Part shown: one piece after another, positions 9,911-20,012 of the stretch
Numbering within the stretch: the first letter of the stretch is position 1
How the letters are laid out: each line of letters begins with the position of its first letter
From: Actinomycetota bacterium
GTDB lineage: Bacteria > Actinomycetota > Actinomycetes > Nanopelagicales > Nanopelagicaceae
Length of the DNA: 40,586 nt
Assembly (NCBI GenBank): GCA_026392765.1
Contig: JAPLBL010000070.1
Location: 1 to 40,586 of the forward strand
Direction of reading: 5' to 3'
Program-made: the position numbers and the translations under genes
The notes under the pieces: model-generated
What the model was told of the DNA's origin: nothing
The model's input: only the letters and a program-made list of their open reading frames with translations
The model's database searches: none

Positions 9911-11415
9911 TAATCACGACATCAGGCATGACTTTTAGTGATCTCGTGACAATTGCACGAAATGGCGCCACTGTCTCACTCTCACAAGAATCACTGAGTG
10001 CCATGCAAAGCTCGCGTGATCACGTTGAAAAGCTTGCAGCATCTGAAACTCCTGTCTATGGAATTTCAACCGGCTTTGGAGCCCTAGCAAATCGCCATGT
10101 GTCGCAAGAGCTTCGCACACAACTACAACGTTCCTTGATTCGCTCGCATGCAGCGGGTGTTGGAGATCCCGTAGAGAGAGAAGTTGTGCGAGCACTGATG
10201 GCTCTTCGATTGAAAACTCTCGCTTCAGGAAAGACAGGGGTGCGACCCGTAGTTGCCGAGACAATGGCTGCTCTTTTAAACGCTGGCATCACTCCCCTTG
10301 TTCGCGAATTTGGGTCCCTTGGTTGCAGCGGAGATTTAGCGCCTCTTGCTCACTGCGCACTCGTTCTTATGGGCGAAGGAGAAGCCTTTGATAACAATGG
10401 TGTGCAACGACCAGTGGCTGATCTTCTTCGCGAAGCAAAAATCACTCCTGTGCAACTTGCCGAAAAAGAGGGTCTTGCTCTCATCAATGGCACAGATGGC
10501 ATGCTCGGAATGCTCATCCTTGCTATCGAAGATTTACGAATGCTTGTTAATACTGCAGATGTCGTTGCAGCGATGAGCGTTGAAGGTTTGCTTGGAACAG
10601 ATCGCGTCTTCATTCCAGAGCTTCACCTTCCTCTGCGTTCTCACCCAGGACAGGCAGAGAGCGCTGCACGCATGCTTGCAACACTCAAAGGCTCAGGCAT
10701 AGTCGCATCACACCTAGAAAATGATGATCGCGTGCAGGATGCGTACTCACTTCGCTGTGCTCCTCAAGTTGCCGGCGCTGTTCGTGACACAGTCGAATAT
10801 GCAGCAACTGTTGCGCTACGAGAGCTAGCTGCTGTCATTGATAATCCAGTAGTTTTAGATGATGGTCGCATTTCATCCAATGGTAATTTCCATGGAGCAC
10901 CTATCGCCTATGTTCTGGACTTCCTTGCTATTGCTGTCGCAGATTTAGGAAGCATCGCAGAGCGACGCACAGATCGTGCACTCGATAAGAATCGCAGCGC
11001 AGGATTACCACCATTTCTGGCCGATGATCCTGGAGTTGATTCAGGTCTGATGATTGCCCAATACACACAAGCCGCCCTTGTCAGCGAGAACAAGAGACTT
11101 GCATCTCCTGCAAGTGTCGATTCCATTCCTTCTTCTGCGATGCAAGAAGATCACGTATCCATGGGATGGTCTGCTGCGCGAAAACTACGGACATCAATTA
11201 CAAACCTAACGCGAATCATCGCCATAGAACTAGTGACAGCTTCTCGTGCGATTGAGCTGCGCGCTCCCTTAACCCCAAGCCCAGATTCAACCAAGGTCAT
11301 TACAGCGCTGCGTAAAAGCGTTGCAGGCCCTGGGCCTGATCGATATCTATCGCCTGAATTGGAAGCTGCAACAGCATTTGTCGCAACAGGTCGCGTTATG
11401 AATGCGATTGAATAA
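9898..11415 (+). CDS. hutH: Histidine ammonia-lyase
   Basis: MIO-forming segment GSLGCSGDLAPLAHCALVLMGEG; YGISTGFG; start overlaps hutI by 13 bp. Confidence 0.95.
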   Translation: MAEVVITTSGMTFSDLVTIARNGATVSLSQESLSAMQSSRDHVEKLAASETPVYGISTGFGALANRHVSQELRTQLQRSLIRSHAAGVGDPVEREVVRALMALRLKTLASGKTGVRPVVAETMAALLNAGITPLVREFGSLGCSGDLAPLAHCALVLMGEGEAFDNNGVQRPVADLLREAKITPVQLAEKEGLALINGTDGMLGMLILAIEDLRMLVNTADVVAAMSVEGLLGTDRVFIPELHLPLRSHPGQAESAARMLATLKGSGIVASHLENDDRVQDAYSLRCAPQVAGAVRDTVEYAATVALRELAAVIDNPVVLDDGRISSNGNFHGAPIAYVLDFLAIAVADLGSIAERRTDRALDKNRSAGLPPFLADDPGVDSGLMIAQYTQAALVSENKRLASPASVDSIPSSAMQEDHVSMGWSAARKLRTSITNLTRIIAIELVTASRAIELRAPLTPSPDSTKVITALRKSVAGPGPDRYLSPELEAATAFVATGRVMNAIE

Positions 11416-12163
11416 AGAGTCGAGAATTTTCAAAGATAATCTCTTGATCGTAATCAAGGGTTGCAACGTGGTAACTATTTACTAGTTCTATGCGGTTCTT
11501 CTCTCTCGATCCCACACCTGCCATGATGATTTCAGTGTTAGAGACGGGAAGTGTGTGATCGTCAACGCTATGAAAGAGCTGCAGTGGCGCTGTCACATCG
11601 TGAAGTCGCTTGCGGGTATAGGAGAGCATCTTCAATAGTTGGTGCACCCCAAGGGCCGGGAGAGAGTCATAGCCCCATTCGGTAATTCCGGGGCGCTTAA
11701 TGTCATCACCTACGGAATCGCGCATCTTTTGAAAGCGTGAGATGACCCAAGCCAATTGATGAGGCACGAACTTCACATGAATCATTGGATTCACAAGGAT
11801 GATGCCAGCTAGTTGTCTTGAATATCGCGTGGCAACATTGAGAACAGTTCCTCCGCCCATGGAGAGCCCACAGATAAATACTTTTTCGCAACTTTGCAGC
11901 AATACATTGAGATCGTTCTCGACCTTCGCCGGCCACTCCTGCCACTGCACGATATTCAAATCTTCAGGGCGAGTTCCGTGCCCTGGGAGTAGTGGCACTG
12001 TGACGGTGTATCCAAGTTGATTCAGATATTCACCCCAGGGACGCATCGATGCGGGAGAACCTGTGAAGCCATGGACGAGAAGAACTCCAATAGCTTTATT
12101 GGCACCTTTGCCTTCGGCATGCCAGTCATTTAATAATCCCGCAGGTGCTCCATCAACGCTCAT
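11396..12163 (-). CDS. Alpha/beta hydrolase (carboxylesterase / monoacylglycerol-lipase-like)
   Basis: LLVHGFTGSPASMRPWG oxyanion region and GLSMGGG nucleophile elbow. Confidence 0.88.
   Translation of the reverse strand: MSVDGAPAGLLNDWHAEGKGANKAIGVLLVHGFTGSPASMRPWGEYLNQLGYTVTVPLLPGHGTRPEDLNIVQWQEWPAKVENDLNVLLQSCEKVFICGLSMGGGTVLNVATRYSRQLAGIILVNPMIHVKFVPHQLAWVISRFQKMRDSVGDDIKRPGITEWGYDSLPALGVHQLLKMLSYTRKRLHDVTAPLQLFHSVDDHTLPVSNTEIIMAGVGSREKNRIELVNSYHVATLDYDQEIIFENSRLFIQSHS
12070..12075 (-). other. Position reserved: no element claimed here; see the hydrolase -10 entry at 12170-12175
   Basis: No supporting sequence evidence at this position. Confidence 0.
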
Positions 12164-12169
12164 GTGTGC

Positions 12170-12175
12170 AGACTA
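12170..12175 (-). promoter_or_regulatory. Putative -10 element TAGTCT, 6 nt before hydrolase ATG
   Basis: Minus strand TAGTCT-gcacac-ATG(12163). Confidence 0.5.
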
Positions 12176-12203
12176 TTGCCCAGCCAATGTCATAGCAATC
12201 ATC

Positions 12204-12209
12204 TACTGT
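12204..12209 (+). promoter_or_regulatory. Putative -10 element TACTGT, 6 nt before exonuclease GTG
   Basis: TACTGT-taacgc-GTG(12216). Confidence 0.5.
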
Positions 12210-12215
12210 TAACGC

Positions 12216-12878
12216 GTGGTTAACGATTCGATGAATTCTTCATGGCAGAGCACTTTCCAAGCAATTGGTAGGCCGCTTGTCGATACAACATTTGTTGTCA
12301 TTGATCTTGAGACCACTGGTGGCGCACCACATTTAGGCGCTGGAATCACTGAGATTGGCGCTGTAAAGATTTGCAGGGGCGAAACAGTTGGAGAGTTTGA
12401 AACCTTTATCGACCCAGGCCATCCCATCCCTGCCTACATCACCGAACTCACCAGCATCACCGATGAGATGGTCTTTCAATCCCCCACCATTGCTCAAGTA
12501 TTTCCCTCACTTCTCGAATTTCTAGGTCACCCTGATAAGACCGTGCTCGTTGCTCAGAATGCACGTTTTGATCTCTCGTTCCTTACATACGCTGCCCGAG
12601 CGCATGACTTTGAATGGCCAAAATTTCCCGTGCTCGACACCGCCATCATTGCTCGCAAGGTCCTCACTCGTGATGAAGTACCCAATTGCAAGTTAGGAAC
12701 GCTTGCAGAATTCTTTGGAACGAAGACCTCGCCCAATCACCGTGCACTCGATGATGCTCGGGCAACGGTAGATGTTTTTCACGGTTTGCTGGAACGACTT
12801 GGCTCTCACGATATCTACACGCTGGAGGAGCTCAACAACTTCGGCAAGAAAGTTAAGAAGCCGAAATCTCCTGAGTAA
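12216..12878 (+). CDS. DEDDh 3'-5' exonuclease (DNA polymerase III epsilon-like)
   Basis: FVVIDLETTG (Exo I), NARFDLSFL (Exo II), HRALDDARAT (Exo III); GTG start. Confidence 0.9.
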   Translation: MVNDSMNSSWQSTFQAIGRPLVDTTFVVIDLETTGGAPHLGAGITEIGAVKICRGETVGEFETFIDPGHPIPAYITELTSITDEMVFQSPTIAQVFPSLLEFLGHPDKTVLVAQNARFDLSFLTYAARAHDFEWPKFPVLDTAIIARKVLTRDEVPNCKLGTLAEFFGTKTSPNHRALDDARATVDVFHGLLERLGSHDIYTLEELNNFGKKVKKPKSPE

Positions 12879-13905
12879 GAGCTGCCCATTTATTGAGCAA
12901 CTCACTTGCTGCTCCAGAATCAACTGCCTGCACAGCACGCTCTAACCCACGAGTTAAACGGGACTTAATATCACTATCCATATCGCCTTCAAATGCTGCA
13001 ATCGCAGCTGCTGCATTGAGCAAGACTGCATCACGCGGTGCACCACGTTCTCCTGCAAATATTGCTTGTGAGATTCTGGCATTTTCTTGAGCATCCCCAC
13101 CCACAAGGGCTTCGATAGGTGCGTTATCCATTCCGAAATCTTTCGCATCGATGCGATCGCTATGAATCTCTGACTTTCCAATGGAAAGCACTGAAGTTGT
13201 GGTTGTGAGCGTGATTTCATCAAGCCCATCATCGCCTCTAAAGACAAAGCCATCGCACCCTTTATCTGCGAGTACCTGTGCCATCACAAGATGCATCCGC
13301 TCCTTGGCAACACCAATAGCTGCAGCCTTGGGTTGCGCTGGATTTGCCAGCGGTCCCAAGATATTAAAGACAGTCGGTACTCCTAGTTCTTTACGAGCTG
13401 GTGCTGCAAATCGCATCGCTGGATGAAAGACCGGAGCGAAACAGAATCCAATACCGAGCTCTCGCACTGTGCGCTCAACTCCTGCACCATCTAATCCAGG
13501 CACTACTCCTAGTGCTTCTAGAAAATCTGATGCACCCGACTTGGATGAGACTGCGCGATTGCCATGCTTGACCACGCGAGCACCAGCTGCTGCTGCGATG
13601 ACGGCAGCTGTTGTTGAAATATTGATGGTGTGTGCGCCATCGCCGCCCGTACCCACGGTGTCCACGGCGCGTTCTGCAATGTTGATCGGAGCAGCATTTG
13701 CATACATCACTTCAACAAGGGCGCCGACTTCCTCAGAAGTCTCACCTTTTGCTTTCAAAGCCAGAAGAAAACTCTTCACGCTTTCAATATCTGATTGCCC
13801 ACCGAGAATCTCCTGCATCGCCCCTTGAATTTCCGCTCTTTCGAGATCAAGGCCAGCCAGTAATTTTTCAATGAGAAGGCTCCAGCTCACAGGAGTTGAA
13901 GTCAT
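12853..13905 (-). CDS. trpD: Anthranilate phosphoribosyltransferase
   Basis: VDTVGTGGDGAHTINISTTAA, KHGNRAVSSKSGASDFLEALG, FNILGPLANPA. Start assigned to MTSTPVSW at 13905. Confidence 0.95.
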   Translation of the reverse strand: MTSTPVSWSLLIEKLLAGLDLERAEIQGAMQEILGGQSDIESVKSFLLALKAKGETSEEVGALVEVMYANAAPINIAERAVDTVGTGGDGAHTINISTTAAVIAAAAGARVVKHGNRAVSSKSGASDFLEALGVVPGLDGAGVERTVRELGIGFCFAPVFHPAMRFAAPARKELGVPTVFNILGPLANPAQPKAAAIGVAKERMHLVMAQVLADKGCDGFVFRGDDGLDEITLTTTTSVLSIGKSEIHSDRIDAKDFGMDNAPIEALVGGDAQENARISQAIFAGERGAPRDAVLLNAAAAIAAFEGDMDSDIKSRLTRGLERAVQAVDSGAASELLNKWAALTQEISAS

Positions 13906-13918
13906 AGTGAAACCTTCG

Positions 13919-14368
13919 TTATGCGGTTGCGTTTGTCGCGATAGTACGTGCGCGAAGAAGATCGGCAACAGTGTGAGAGAGAGTAAATGGGTCCACAGGA
14001 TGTAAAACATTTGCTTCTGCGCGAGACCATGCTGCAAGCCATGCATCTTCCTTACGACCTGTTATGACCATCACGGGAGGACAGTTGAAGACCTCATCCT
14101 TGAGCTGACGAGCCATTCCGATGCCGCCTTCTGGAACCGCTTCGCCATCTAAAATAAAGAGATCGATAGGAGATTCTGATCCGACTTTCTTGCCATCGAC
14201 GAAGAGGCGAAGTGCTGCCGCGGTCGCAAATTGATGGATGACATGCTCGGCCATTTCAGGAGAAACCCTGGAACCTAGGGCTCCTATAACTGCCTCGCGG
14301 ACTGTGACGTCATCGGAGTAGAGAACGATGGAGTACTTGCGCTCCCGTGCCCCAGCATTTTCTGACAT
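13919..14368 (-). CDS. Stand-alone response-regulator receiver-like protein (atypical)
   Basis: REC-like layout: SDD, phosphoacceptor-type DLFILDGE, MVITGRK; no output domain. Confidence 0.65.
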   Translation of the reverse strand: MSENAGARERKYSIVLYSDDVTVREAVIGALGSRVSPEMAEHVIHQFATAAALRLFVDGKKVGSESPIDLFILDGEAVPEGGIGMARQLKDEVFNCPPVMVITGRKEDAWLAAWSRAEANVLHPVDPFTLSHTVADLLRARTIATNATA

Positions 14369-14375
14369 AGGCCAA

Positions 14376-14381
14376 AGTCTA
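14376..14381 (-). promoter_or_regulatory. Putative -10 element TAGACT, 7 nt before receiver-protein ATG
   Basis: Minus strand TAGACT-ttggcct-ATG(14368). Confidence 0.5.
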
Positions 14382-14520
14382 ATAGCCCGCCGGCAATGGC
14401 GATGACGAAAGAATGAGTCGAAATTGCGTGACCCTTTTCACCTCGATTAGGCGCAGAATCGAGGCCATCAGAGGGTCCCCAAATAGGTGAGTGCGCCCCT
14501 TTTCGGGAATAATGCCACCT

Positions 14521-15150
14521 ATGACTAGCACCAGCGTGATCGATCACCACAAAATCACCCGCCCGAACATGGTGGCGGTCGGAACGATTGTTTGGCTCTC
14601 AAGCGAACTCATGTTCTTCGCCGCGCTCTTTGCAATGTATTTCACCACACGCGCTGTGCAAGGTCCGAATGTTTGGCTTGAATCGACTGAGTTTCTCAAC
14701 ATTCCTTTTGCAACGCTGAACACAACAGTTCTTGTTCTCTCATCAGTGACATGCCAGTTCGGTGTGTTCGCAGCCGAGCGTTACCAAGCGCGTCGCACAG
14801 GTTCTCTGATCAACATCAAGAACTGGGGAATGCGTGAGTGGTTTGCACTCACTTTCCTAATGGGTGGCTTCTTTATCGCAGGTCAGATTTACGAGTATGC
14901 AGCTCTCGTCAGTGAAGGTATGGCTCTTTCAACCTCCGCCTACAGTTCTGTCTTTTACATCGCAACAGGTTTCCACGGATTACACGTAACAGGAGGCCTC
15001 ATCGCCTTTCTGATCGTTTTAATTCGTGTCGCTAAGGCTCGTCGATTTACACAAGGTCAGGCAACAACGGCAATCGTAGTCTCCTACTACTGGCACTTTG
15101 TTGATGTTGTCTGGATCGCCCTCTTCTCAGCTATCTACCTCATTAAATAA
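14521..15150 (+). CDS. ctaE: Cytochrome c oxidase subunit III
   Basis: Subunit III motifs ([36 protein letters not shown]). Start at [10 protein letters not shown], 14521. Confidence 0.95.
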   Translation: MTSTSVIDHHKITRPNMVAVGTIVWLSSELMFFAALFAMYFTTRAVQGPNVWLESTEFLNIPFATLNTTVLVLSSVTCQFGVFAAERYQARRTGSLINIKNWGMREWFALTFLMGGFFIAGQIYEYAALVSEGMALSTSAYSSVFYIATGFHGLHVTGGLIAFLIVLIRVAKARRFTQGQATTAIVVSYYWHFVDVVWIALFSAIYLIK

Positions 15151-15197
15151 ACCAAAGAACTGAATTTGACAATGACTGACCAACTGAAAGGAACACA

Positions 15198-15989
15198 GTG
15201 AAGCGCCTCTCGCGTCTACGCAGACATCGTGCAGCAGGACCAATTCTTTTGATCTTTGCTCTCTTCACCATCGGCACCACTTTTCAAGTAGCTAGCGCAG
15301 TCAACAATGAGAGCACCTCCATTGCAGATCGCGCAGTGACGATTGAAGAAGGTAAGCAGATCTTCCTTAAGGGTTGTTCTTCATGCCACGGACTAAACGC
15401 AGAAGGTGGTCAGATTGCACCTTCTCTGATTGGCGTAGGAGCAGCATCTGTTGATTTCCAGGTCGCAACAGGTCGCATGCCGATGGCTGATATGAGCGTT
15501 CAAGCAATGCGCAAAGACCCTGTCTATAACGCAGAGCAAGTACATGCACTTGCAACTTATGTTGCATCCCTTGCACCAGGACCACAAGTCCCGGGTGAAG
15601 AGCTTTTGAATTATGAGCGAGATGGTTCTGTTGCAGAAGGTGGCGAGCTCTTTCGTACCAACTGCGCGATGTGCCACAACTTTGCTGCACAAGGTGGAGC
15701 ACTCACTCAAGGTAAATATGCGCCAACTCTGATGGGTGTTGAACCACGACACATCTACGAGGCAATGGTTACGGGACCACAATCAATGCCGGTCTTTAGC
15801 GATAAGACAATCACTCCTGAAGAAAAACTCTCCATCATCAAATGGATCAAGTCCGCAGAAGCTGAGCCACAATTAGGTGGTGCAGCACTCGGTCGCGTAG
15901 GACCTGTCACTGAAGGTTTACTTGTATGGACTCTAGGAATCGGACTGCTCATTGGTGTTGCAGTCTGGCTAGCAATGAAGGCGAGATAA
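15198..15989 (+). CDS. qcrC: Diheme cytochrome c subunit of bc1 complex
   Basis: Two CXXCH haem motifs (CSSCHG, CAMCHN), C-terminal TM helix, located between ctaE and qcrA. Confidence 0.95.
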   Translation: MKRLSRLRRHRAAGPILLIFALFTIGTTFQVASAVNNESTSIADRAVTIEEGKQIFLKGCSSCHGLNAEGGQIAPSLIGVGAASVDFQVATGRMPMADMSVQAMRKDPVYNAEQVHALATYVASLAPGPQVPGEELLNYERDGSVAEGGELFRTNCAMCHNFAAQGGALTQGKYAPTLMGVEPRHIYEAMVTGPQSMPVFSDKTITPEEKLSIIKWIKSAEAEPQLGGAALGRVGPVTEGLLVWTLGIGLLIGVAVWLAMKAR

Positions 15990-15992
15990 GTA

Positions 15993-16985
15993 ATGTCTAA
16001 CGAGATCGAGCTTATTAAAGATCCAGGACTACCTGCTCACGTTCATCGCTCCACCGATACTGATCCAAAAGCTGCAGCACGCGCAGAGCGTCAAGTTGCA
16101 ATTCTCTTTGGTCTTTCAGCACTCGGAACAATCACTCTGATTTATTCTTACATCTTCATCAAAGATGATGTATTCGTCTTTATCCCAATCCTTGGTCAGA
16201 CTCACCTTCAACAACTAGGAATCGGATTGGGGATGGCTCTTGCCCTCTTCTGCATTGGAGCAGGACTAATCCACTGGGCTAAGACTCTGATGCCTGATGA
16301 AGAGGTAATTGCCCAACGCCATGAATTTAGATCAGAGGATGAAGATCGCTCAGAATTTATTAAGACTGTAAAAGAAGGCGCAAGCGCAGCCGGTCTTGGT
16401 CGTCGCCCTTTGATTAAAACCACACTGGGCGCAGCACTGGGTCTTTCAGCACTCTCCCCCATTCTTCTCTTGCGTGACTTGGGTCCACTTCCTAAAGATG
16501 ATCTGAGTAAGACATCCTGGAAAGCAGGGACTCGTCTGGTCACTGATCCAGGAGATCGCCCTTTGCGTCCAGAAGATCTCGAAGTTGGAGCCGTTGCACA
16601 GACTCTTCCTGAAATCGAAGCTGGGGCGCATCGCTCACTTGCAGATATCGGTAAAGATGCTGTCCTTCTTATCCGCTTGCGTCCTGAAGAATTTAACCTC
16701 GACGCCGAGAGACTTTCATGGACTCATGAAGGAATCATCGCCTTCTCAAAGATTTGCTCACATATGGGGTGTGCAGTTGCTCTCTATGAACAGCAGACTA
16801 AGCACCTACTCTGCCCTTGCCATCAATCCACATTCGATGTGACTCGTGCTGCCAAAGTTATCTTTGGCCCATCTGCGCGACCTCTGCCACAATTGGCCAT
16901 CACAGTCGATGCCGATGGTTACCTAGTGGCCCAGGCACCATTTACTGAACCTGTAGGACCTAGCTTCTGGGAGCGCTCATCATGA
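15993..16985 (+). CDS. qcrA: Rieske iron-sulfur subunit of bc1 complex
   Basis: Rieske motifs CSHMGC and CPCHQS; N-terminal TM region. Confidence 0.95.
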   Translation: MSNEIELIKDPGLPAHVHRSTDTDPKAAARAERQVAILFGLSALGTITLIYSYIFIKDDVFVFIPILGQTHLQQLGIGLGMALALFCIGAGLIHWAKTLMPDEEVIAQRHEFRSEDEDRSEFIKTVKEGASAAGLGRRPLIKTTLGAALGLSALSPILLLRDLGPLPKDDLSKTSWKAGTRLVTDPGDRPLRPEDLEVGAVAQTLPEIEAGAHRSLADIGKDAVLLIRLRPEEFNLDAERLSWTHEGIIAFSKICSHMGCAVALYEQQTKHLLCPCHQSTFDVTRAAKVIFGPSARPLPQLAITVDADGYLVAQAPFTEPVGPSFWERSS

Positions 16986-18571
16986 CAGCACGCGAGAGAA
17001 TCGCCGGTAACGTCGCAGGATATGTAGACGATCGCACAGGCGCTGCAAAGTGGATGAAGAAGAACCTCACCAAGGTCTTCCCGGACCACTGGTCATTCCT
17101 TCTCGGTGAAATTTGCTTGTACTCATTCGTGATCCTTCTTCTATCAGGAACATTTCTCACATTTTGGTTTGATCCTTCAATGCGCGAAGTTGTCTATGAA
17201 GGATCATATGAGCCACTTAAGGGTCTAGAGATGTCTGCGGCTTATGCCTCAACTCTTGATATCTCATTCGAAGTTCGTGGCGGTCTCTTGATGCGCCAAA
17301 TTCACCACTGGGCAGCTTTAATCTTTATGGTTGGAATCGTTGTTCACTTGATGCGCGTCTACTTCACAGGTGCTTTCCGCAAGCCACGTGAATTTAACTG
17401 GATCATCGGTGTTGGACTTCTTACACTCGGTATCGTTGAAGGCTTCTTGGGTTACTCACTTCCGGATGACTTGCTCTCAGGGACAGGTATCCGCATTGCC
17501 GAAGCAATCATTCAGGCTCTGCCACTTGTCGGTTCCTACCTTGCATTCTTTGCATTCGATGGAGCATTCCCTGGTACCGCATTTATTCCACGTATCTACA
17601 CCGTGCACGTACTTCTACTTCCAGGAATTTTCCTTGCACTCATCACAGTGCACTTGATGCTCGTCTGGTACCAGAAGCACACACAGTTCCCAGGTCCTGG
17701 TCGCACAGAGAAGAACGTTGTTGGTTATCCACTTATGCCTGTTTACATGGCTAAAGCTGGTGGCTTCTTCTTCATCGTCTTTGGTGTGACAGCTTTCTTA
17801 GGTGCAGTTGCATCCATCAACCCGATTTGGCTCTATGGCCCGTATACGCCAGGACAAGTATCTGCAGGCTCCCAGCCCGACTGGTACATGGGTTGGCTCG
17901 ATGGTTTAGTGCGTATGGCACCGCCGATTGAGACACATGCCCTTGGCCACACCATCTCTTGGAATATCTTGATCCCAGGGCTGATCTTGCCTGGAATCAT
18001 GTTTACAGGACTTGCTCTCTATCCATTTATTGAGAGTTGGGCTACGGGAGATAAGCGCGAGCATCATCTCCTTGATCGCCCACGTAACACCCCAAATCGC
18101 ACCGCAATCGGTGTCATGGCTCTTACCTTCACACTTGTTTCCCTTATCAACGGTGGTAACGACATCATTGCAACCACCTTTCATCTGACAATCAATCAGA
18201 TGATGTGGTTCTCTCGTATTGCCATCATCGTCCTTCCTCCGATTGCCTTTATCATCACCAAACGCCTCTGCCTTTCATTACAGCGCGCAGATCGTGATCT
18301 TGTCTTGCACGGTCGCGAAACTGGACGCTTGGTGCGTATGCCAAGTGGTGAGTTTGTTGAAGTTCATGAGCCAATCTCAGCGGAGAAGGCATGGCTGCTT
18401 ACTTCACACGAGCAGCTCGCACCCCTTGAACTACCAGAGCATGATGCATCAGGTGTACGTCGAGCTGGATTAATCAAGAACAAGATTCGCAATCGAGTCT
18501 CTCGTGCAGCAGCTGTAGCAGTGCCAAAGGCCACAGAGACAGAACGCCGTGAGCTCGAGGGCCATCACTAA
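16982..18571 (+). CDS. qcrB: Cytochrome b subunit of bc1 complex
   Basis: RQIHHWAALIFMVGIVVHLMRVYFTGAF, GYSLPDDLLSGTG, VHVLLLPGIFLALITVHLMLVW. Confidence 0.95.
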   Translation: MTARERIAGNVAGYVDDRTGAAKWMKKNLTKVFPDHWSFLLGEICLYSFVILLLSGTFLTFWFDPSMREVVYEGSYEPLKGLEMSAAYASTLDISFEVRGGLLMRQIHHWAALIFMVGIVVHLMRVYFTGAFRKPREFNWIIGVGLLTLGIVEGFLGYSLPDDLLSGTGIRIAEAIIQALPLVGSYLAFFAFDGAFPGTAFIPRIYTVHVLLLPGIFLALITVHLMLVWYQKHTQFPGPGRTEKNVVGYPLMPVYMAKAGGFFFIVFGVTAFLGAVASINPIWLYGPYTPGQVSAGSQPDWYMGWLDGLVRMAPPIETHALGHTISWNILIPGLILPGIMFTGLALYPFIESWATGDKREHHLLDRPRNTPNRTAIGVMALTFTLVSLINGGNDIIATTFHLTINQMMWFSRIAIIVLPPIAFIITKRLCLSLQRADRDLVLHGRETGRLVRMPSGEFVEVHEPISAEKAWLLTSHEQLAPLELPEHDASGVRRAGLIKNKIRNRVSRAAAVAVPKATETERRELEGHH

Positions 18572-18580
18572 GTAATTACG

Positions 18581-18624
18581 AAATCGGCCCGGTCTTGCAA
18601 AATGCGAGCAGGGTCGATTTTTTT
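18581..18624 (+). terminator. Rho-independent terminator after qcrB
   Basis: aaatcggccc / gggtcgattt form a 10-bp stem (one G-U pair); the inner cttgc/gcgag helix and loop follow; then a run of T residues. Confidence 0.75.
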
Positions 18625-19981
18625 ATGCACCTGTGTAGTGATGGGCGATGCTGGCAAAAGCTTGATCCAAGATCGCAAATCCTTCACGTAGCTCTGCCTC
18701 TGTGATGTTACATGGTGGGCAGATATGCATTCTGTTGTAATTATTGAAGGGGAACAGTCCCAACTTCTTGCATGCAGCAACGAGCTCATTCATTGCAGGA
18801 CTAGATGCTCCGTAGGGAGCAAGTGGTGCTCGTGTTGCGCGATCTGTGACTAAATCCAGAGCCCAGAAGACACCCATGCCGCGAATCTCTCCAATGACTT
18901 TATGTTTTGCCATCAAATCTTCAAGCAGTGGCTTAATGACCTTCTCCCCCATGAGCGCTGCATTTTCAACAATCTTCTCATCAGCCATCACATCGAGTGT
19001 GGCAACGGCTGCAGCGGTTGCAAGTGGATGGCCACTGTAGGTAAGTCCTCCAGGAAATACGCGATCGTTAAATGTTGCAGCTATCTCATCACTGATAATG
19101 ACGCCGCCTAGTGGCACATAACCGCTGTTAACACCCTTGGCAAAGACGATGAGATCAGGCTCTGCTGCAGAGTGTTGGTAGGCAAACCATTTACCGGTTC
19201 GACCAAAGCCTGACATGACTTCATCGGCAATCCATTTAATTCCATATTTATCACAGAGCGCTCGAACTCCCTCAAGATAGCCAACAGGCGGAACGAGAAC
19301 ACCTGCAGTGCCAACAACTGACTCAATCAGAATCGCAGCAATTGTTGTGGCTCCTTCAAAGATAATCACTTGTTCAAGATGCTCAAGGGCGCGCTTGCAC
19401 TCTTCTTCCTCACTCTTTGCCCAGAAGGCTGAGCGATAGAGGTAGGGACCAAAGAAGTGAATGTGGCCATAGGCATATTCATTAGGCCATCTGCGTGGAT
19501 CACCCGTTGATGCAATAGCAGCTGTGGTGTTGCCGTGATAGCTGCGATAGAAAGAGAGGATTTTATGTCGGTGGGTATGAATACGCGCAAGACGAATCGC
19601 ATTTTCCACACCATCTGCTCCACCATTGGTGAAGAAAACCTTATTGTGATGAGAGCCGGCGCGTGCGGTGATGCGCTTTGCCGCTTCTCCTCGCGCCTCG
19701 TTGGCATGTTGTGGAGCAACTGTTGTGTAGAGACCAGCTTGATCTTGAATTGCCTTGATCACCTTAGGGTGCTGATGGCCAATATTTGTAAAGACTAATT
19801 GACTAGAGAAATCCAGATACTTATTGCCATCGTAATCCCAGAAGTAGCTTCCTTCTCCCCCTGCAACAGGTAGCGGTGAAATCTGTGCTTGTGCCGACCA
19901 TGAGTGAAATACATAGGAGCGATCAAGGTCAAAGACCTCTTTGCCACGAGCTGGATCTGCAGGAGGTTGAGTCATAGCCAT
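18623..19981 (-). CDS. Class III PLP-dependent aminotransferase (omega-amino acid/aspartate aminotransferase family)
   Basis: GSYFWDYDGNKYLDFSSQ, FTNGGADGVENAIRLAR, ADEVMSGFGRTG, VFAKGVNSGYVPLGG (PLP Lys). Alternative start at 19975. Confidence 0.88.
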   Translation of the reverse strand: MAMTQPPADPARGKEVFDLDRSYVFHSWSAQAQISPLPVAGGEGSYFWDYDGNKYLDFSSQLVFTNIGHQHPKVIKAIQDQAGLYTTVAPQHANEARGEAAKRITARAGSHHNKVFFTNGGADGVENAIRLARIHTHRHKILSFYRSYHGNTTAAIASTGDPRRWPNEYAYGHIHFFGPYLYRSAFWAKSEEEECKRALEHLEQVIIFEGATTIAAILIESVVGTAGVLVPPVGYLEGVRALCDKYGIKWIADEVMSGFGRTGKWFAYQHSAAEPDLIVFAKGVNSGYVPLGGVIISDEIAATFNDRVFPGGLTYSGHPLATAAAVATLDVMADEKIVENAALMGEKVIKPLLEDLMAKHKVIGEIRGMGVFWALDLVTDRATRAPLAPYGASSPAMNELVAACKKLGLFPFNNYNRMHICPPCNITEAELREGFAILDQAFASIAHHYTGA

Positions 19982-20012
19982 ATCTAATCAGTTAATGCAG
20001 AAAAATGTGAGT

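Noticed and set aside
10320-10380. HutH MIO tripeptide is Cys-Ser-Gly instead of Ala-Ser-Gly
   Set aside because: From memory, CSG occurs in other actinobacterial histidine ammonia-lyases and should still form MIO; not unusual enough to report.
12070-12075. Feature entry listed at this position with confidence 0
   Set aside because: No element exists here; it is an erroneous placeholder and should be ignored. The real candidate is at 12170-12175.
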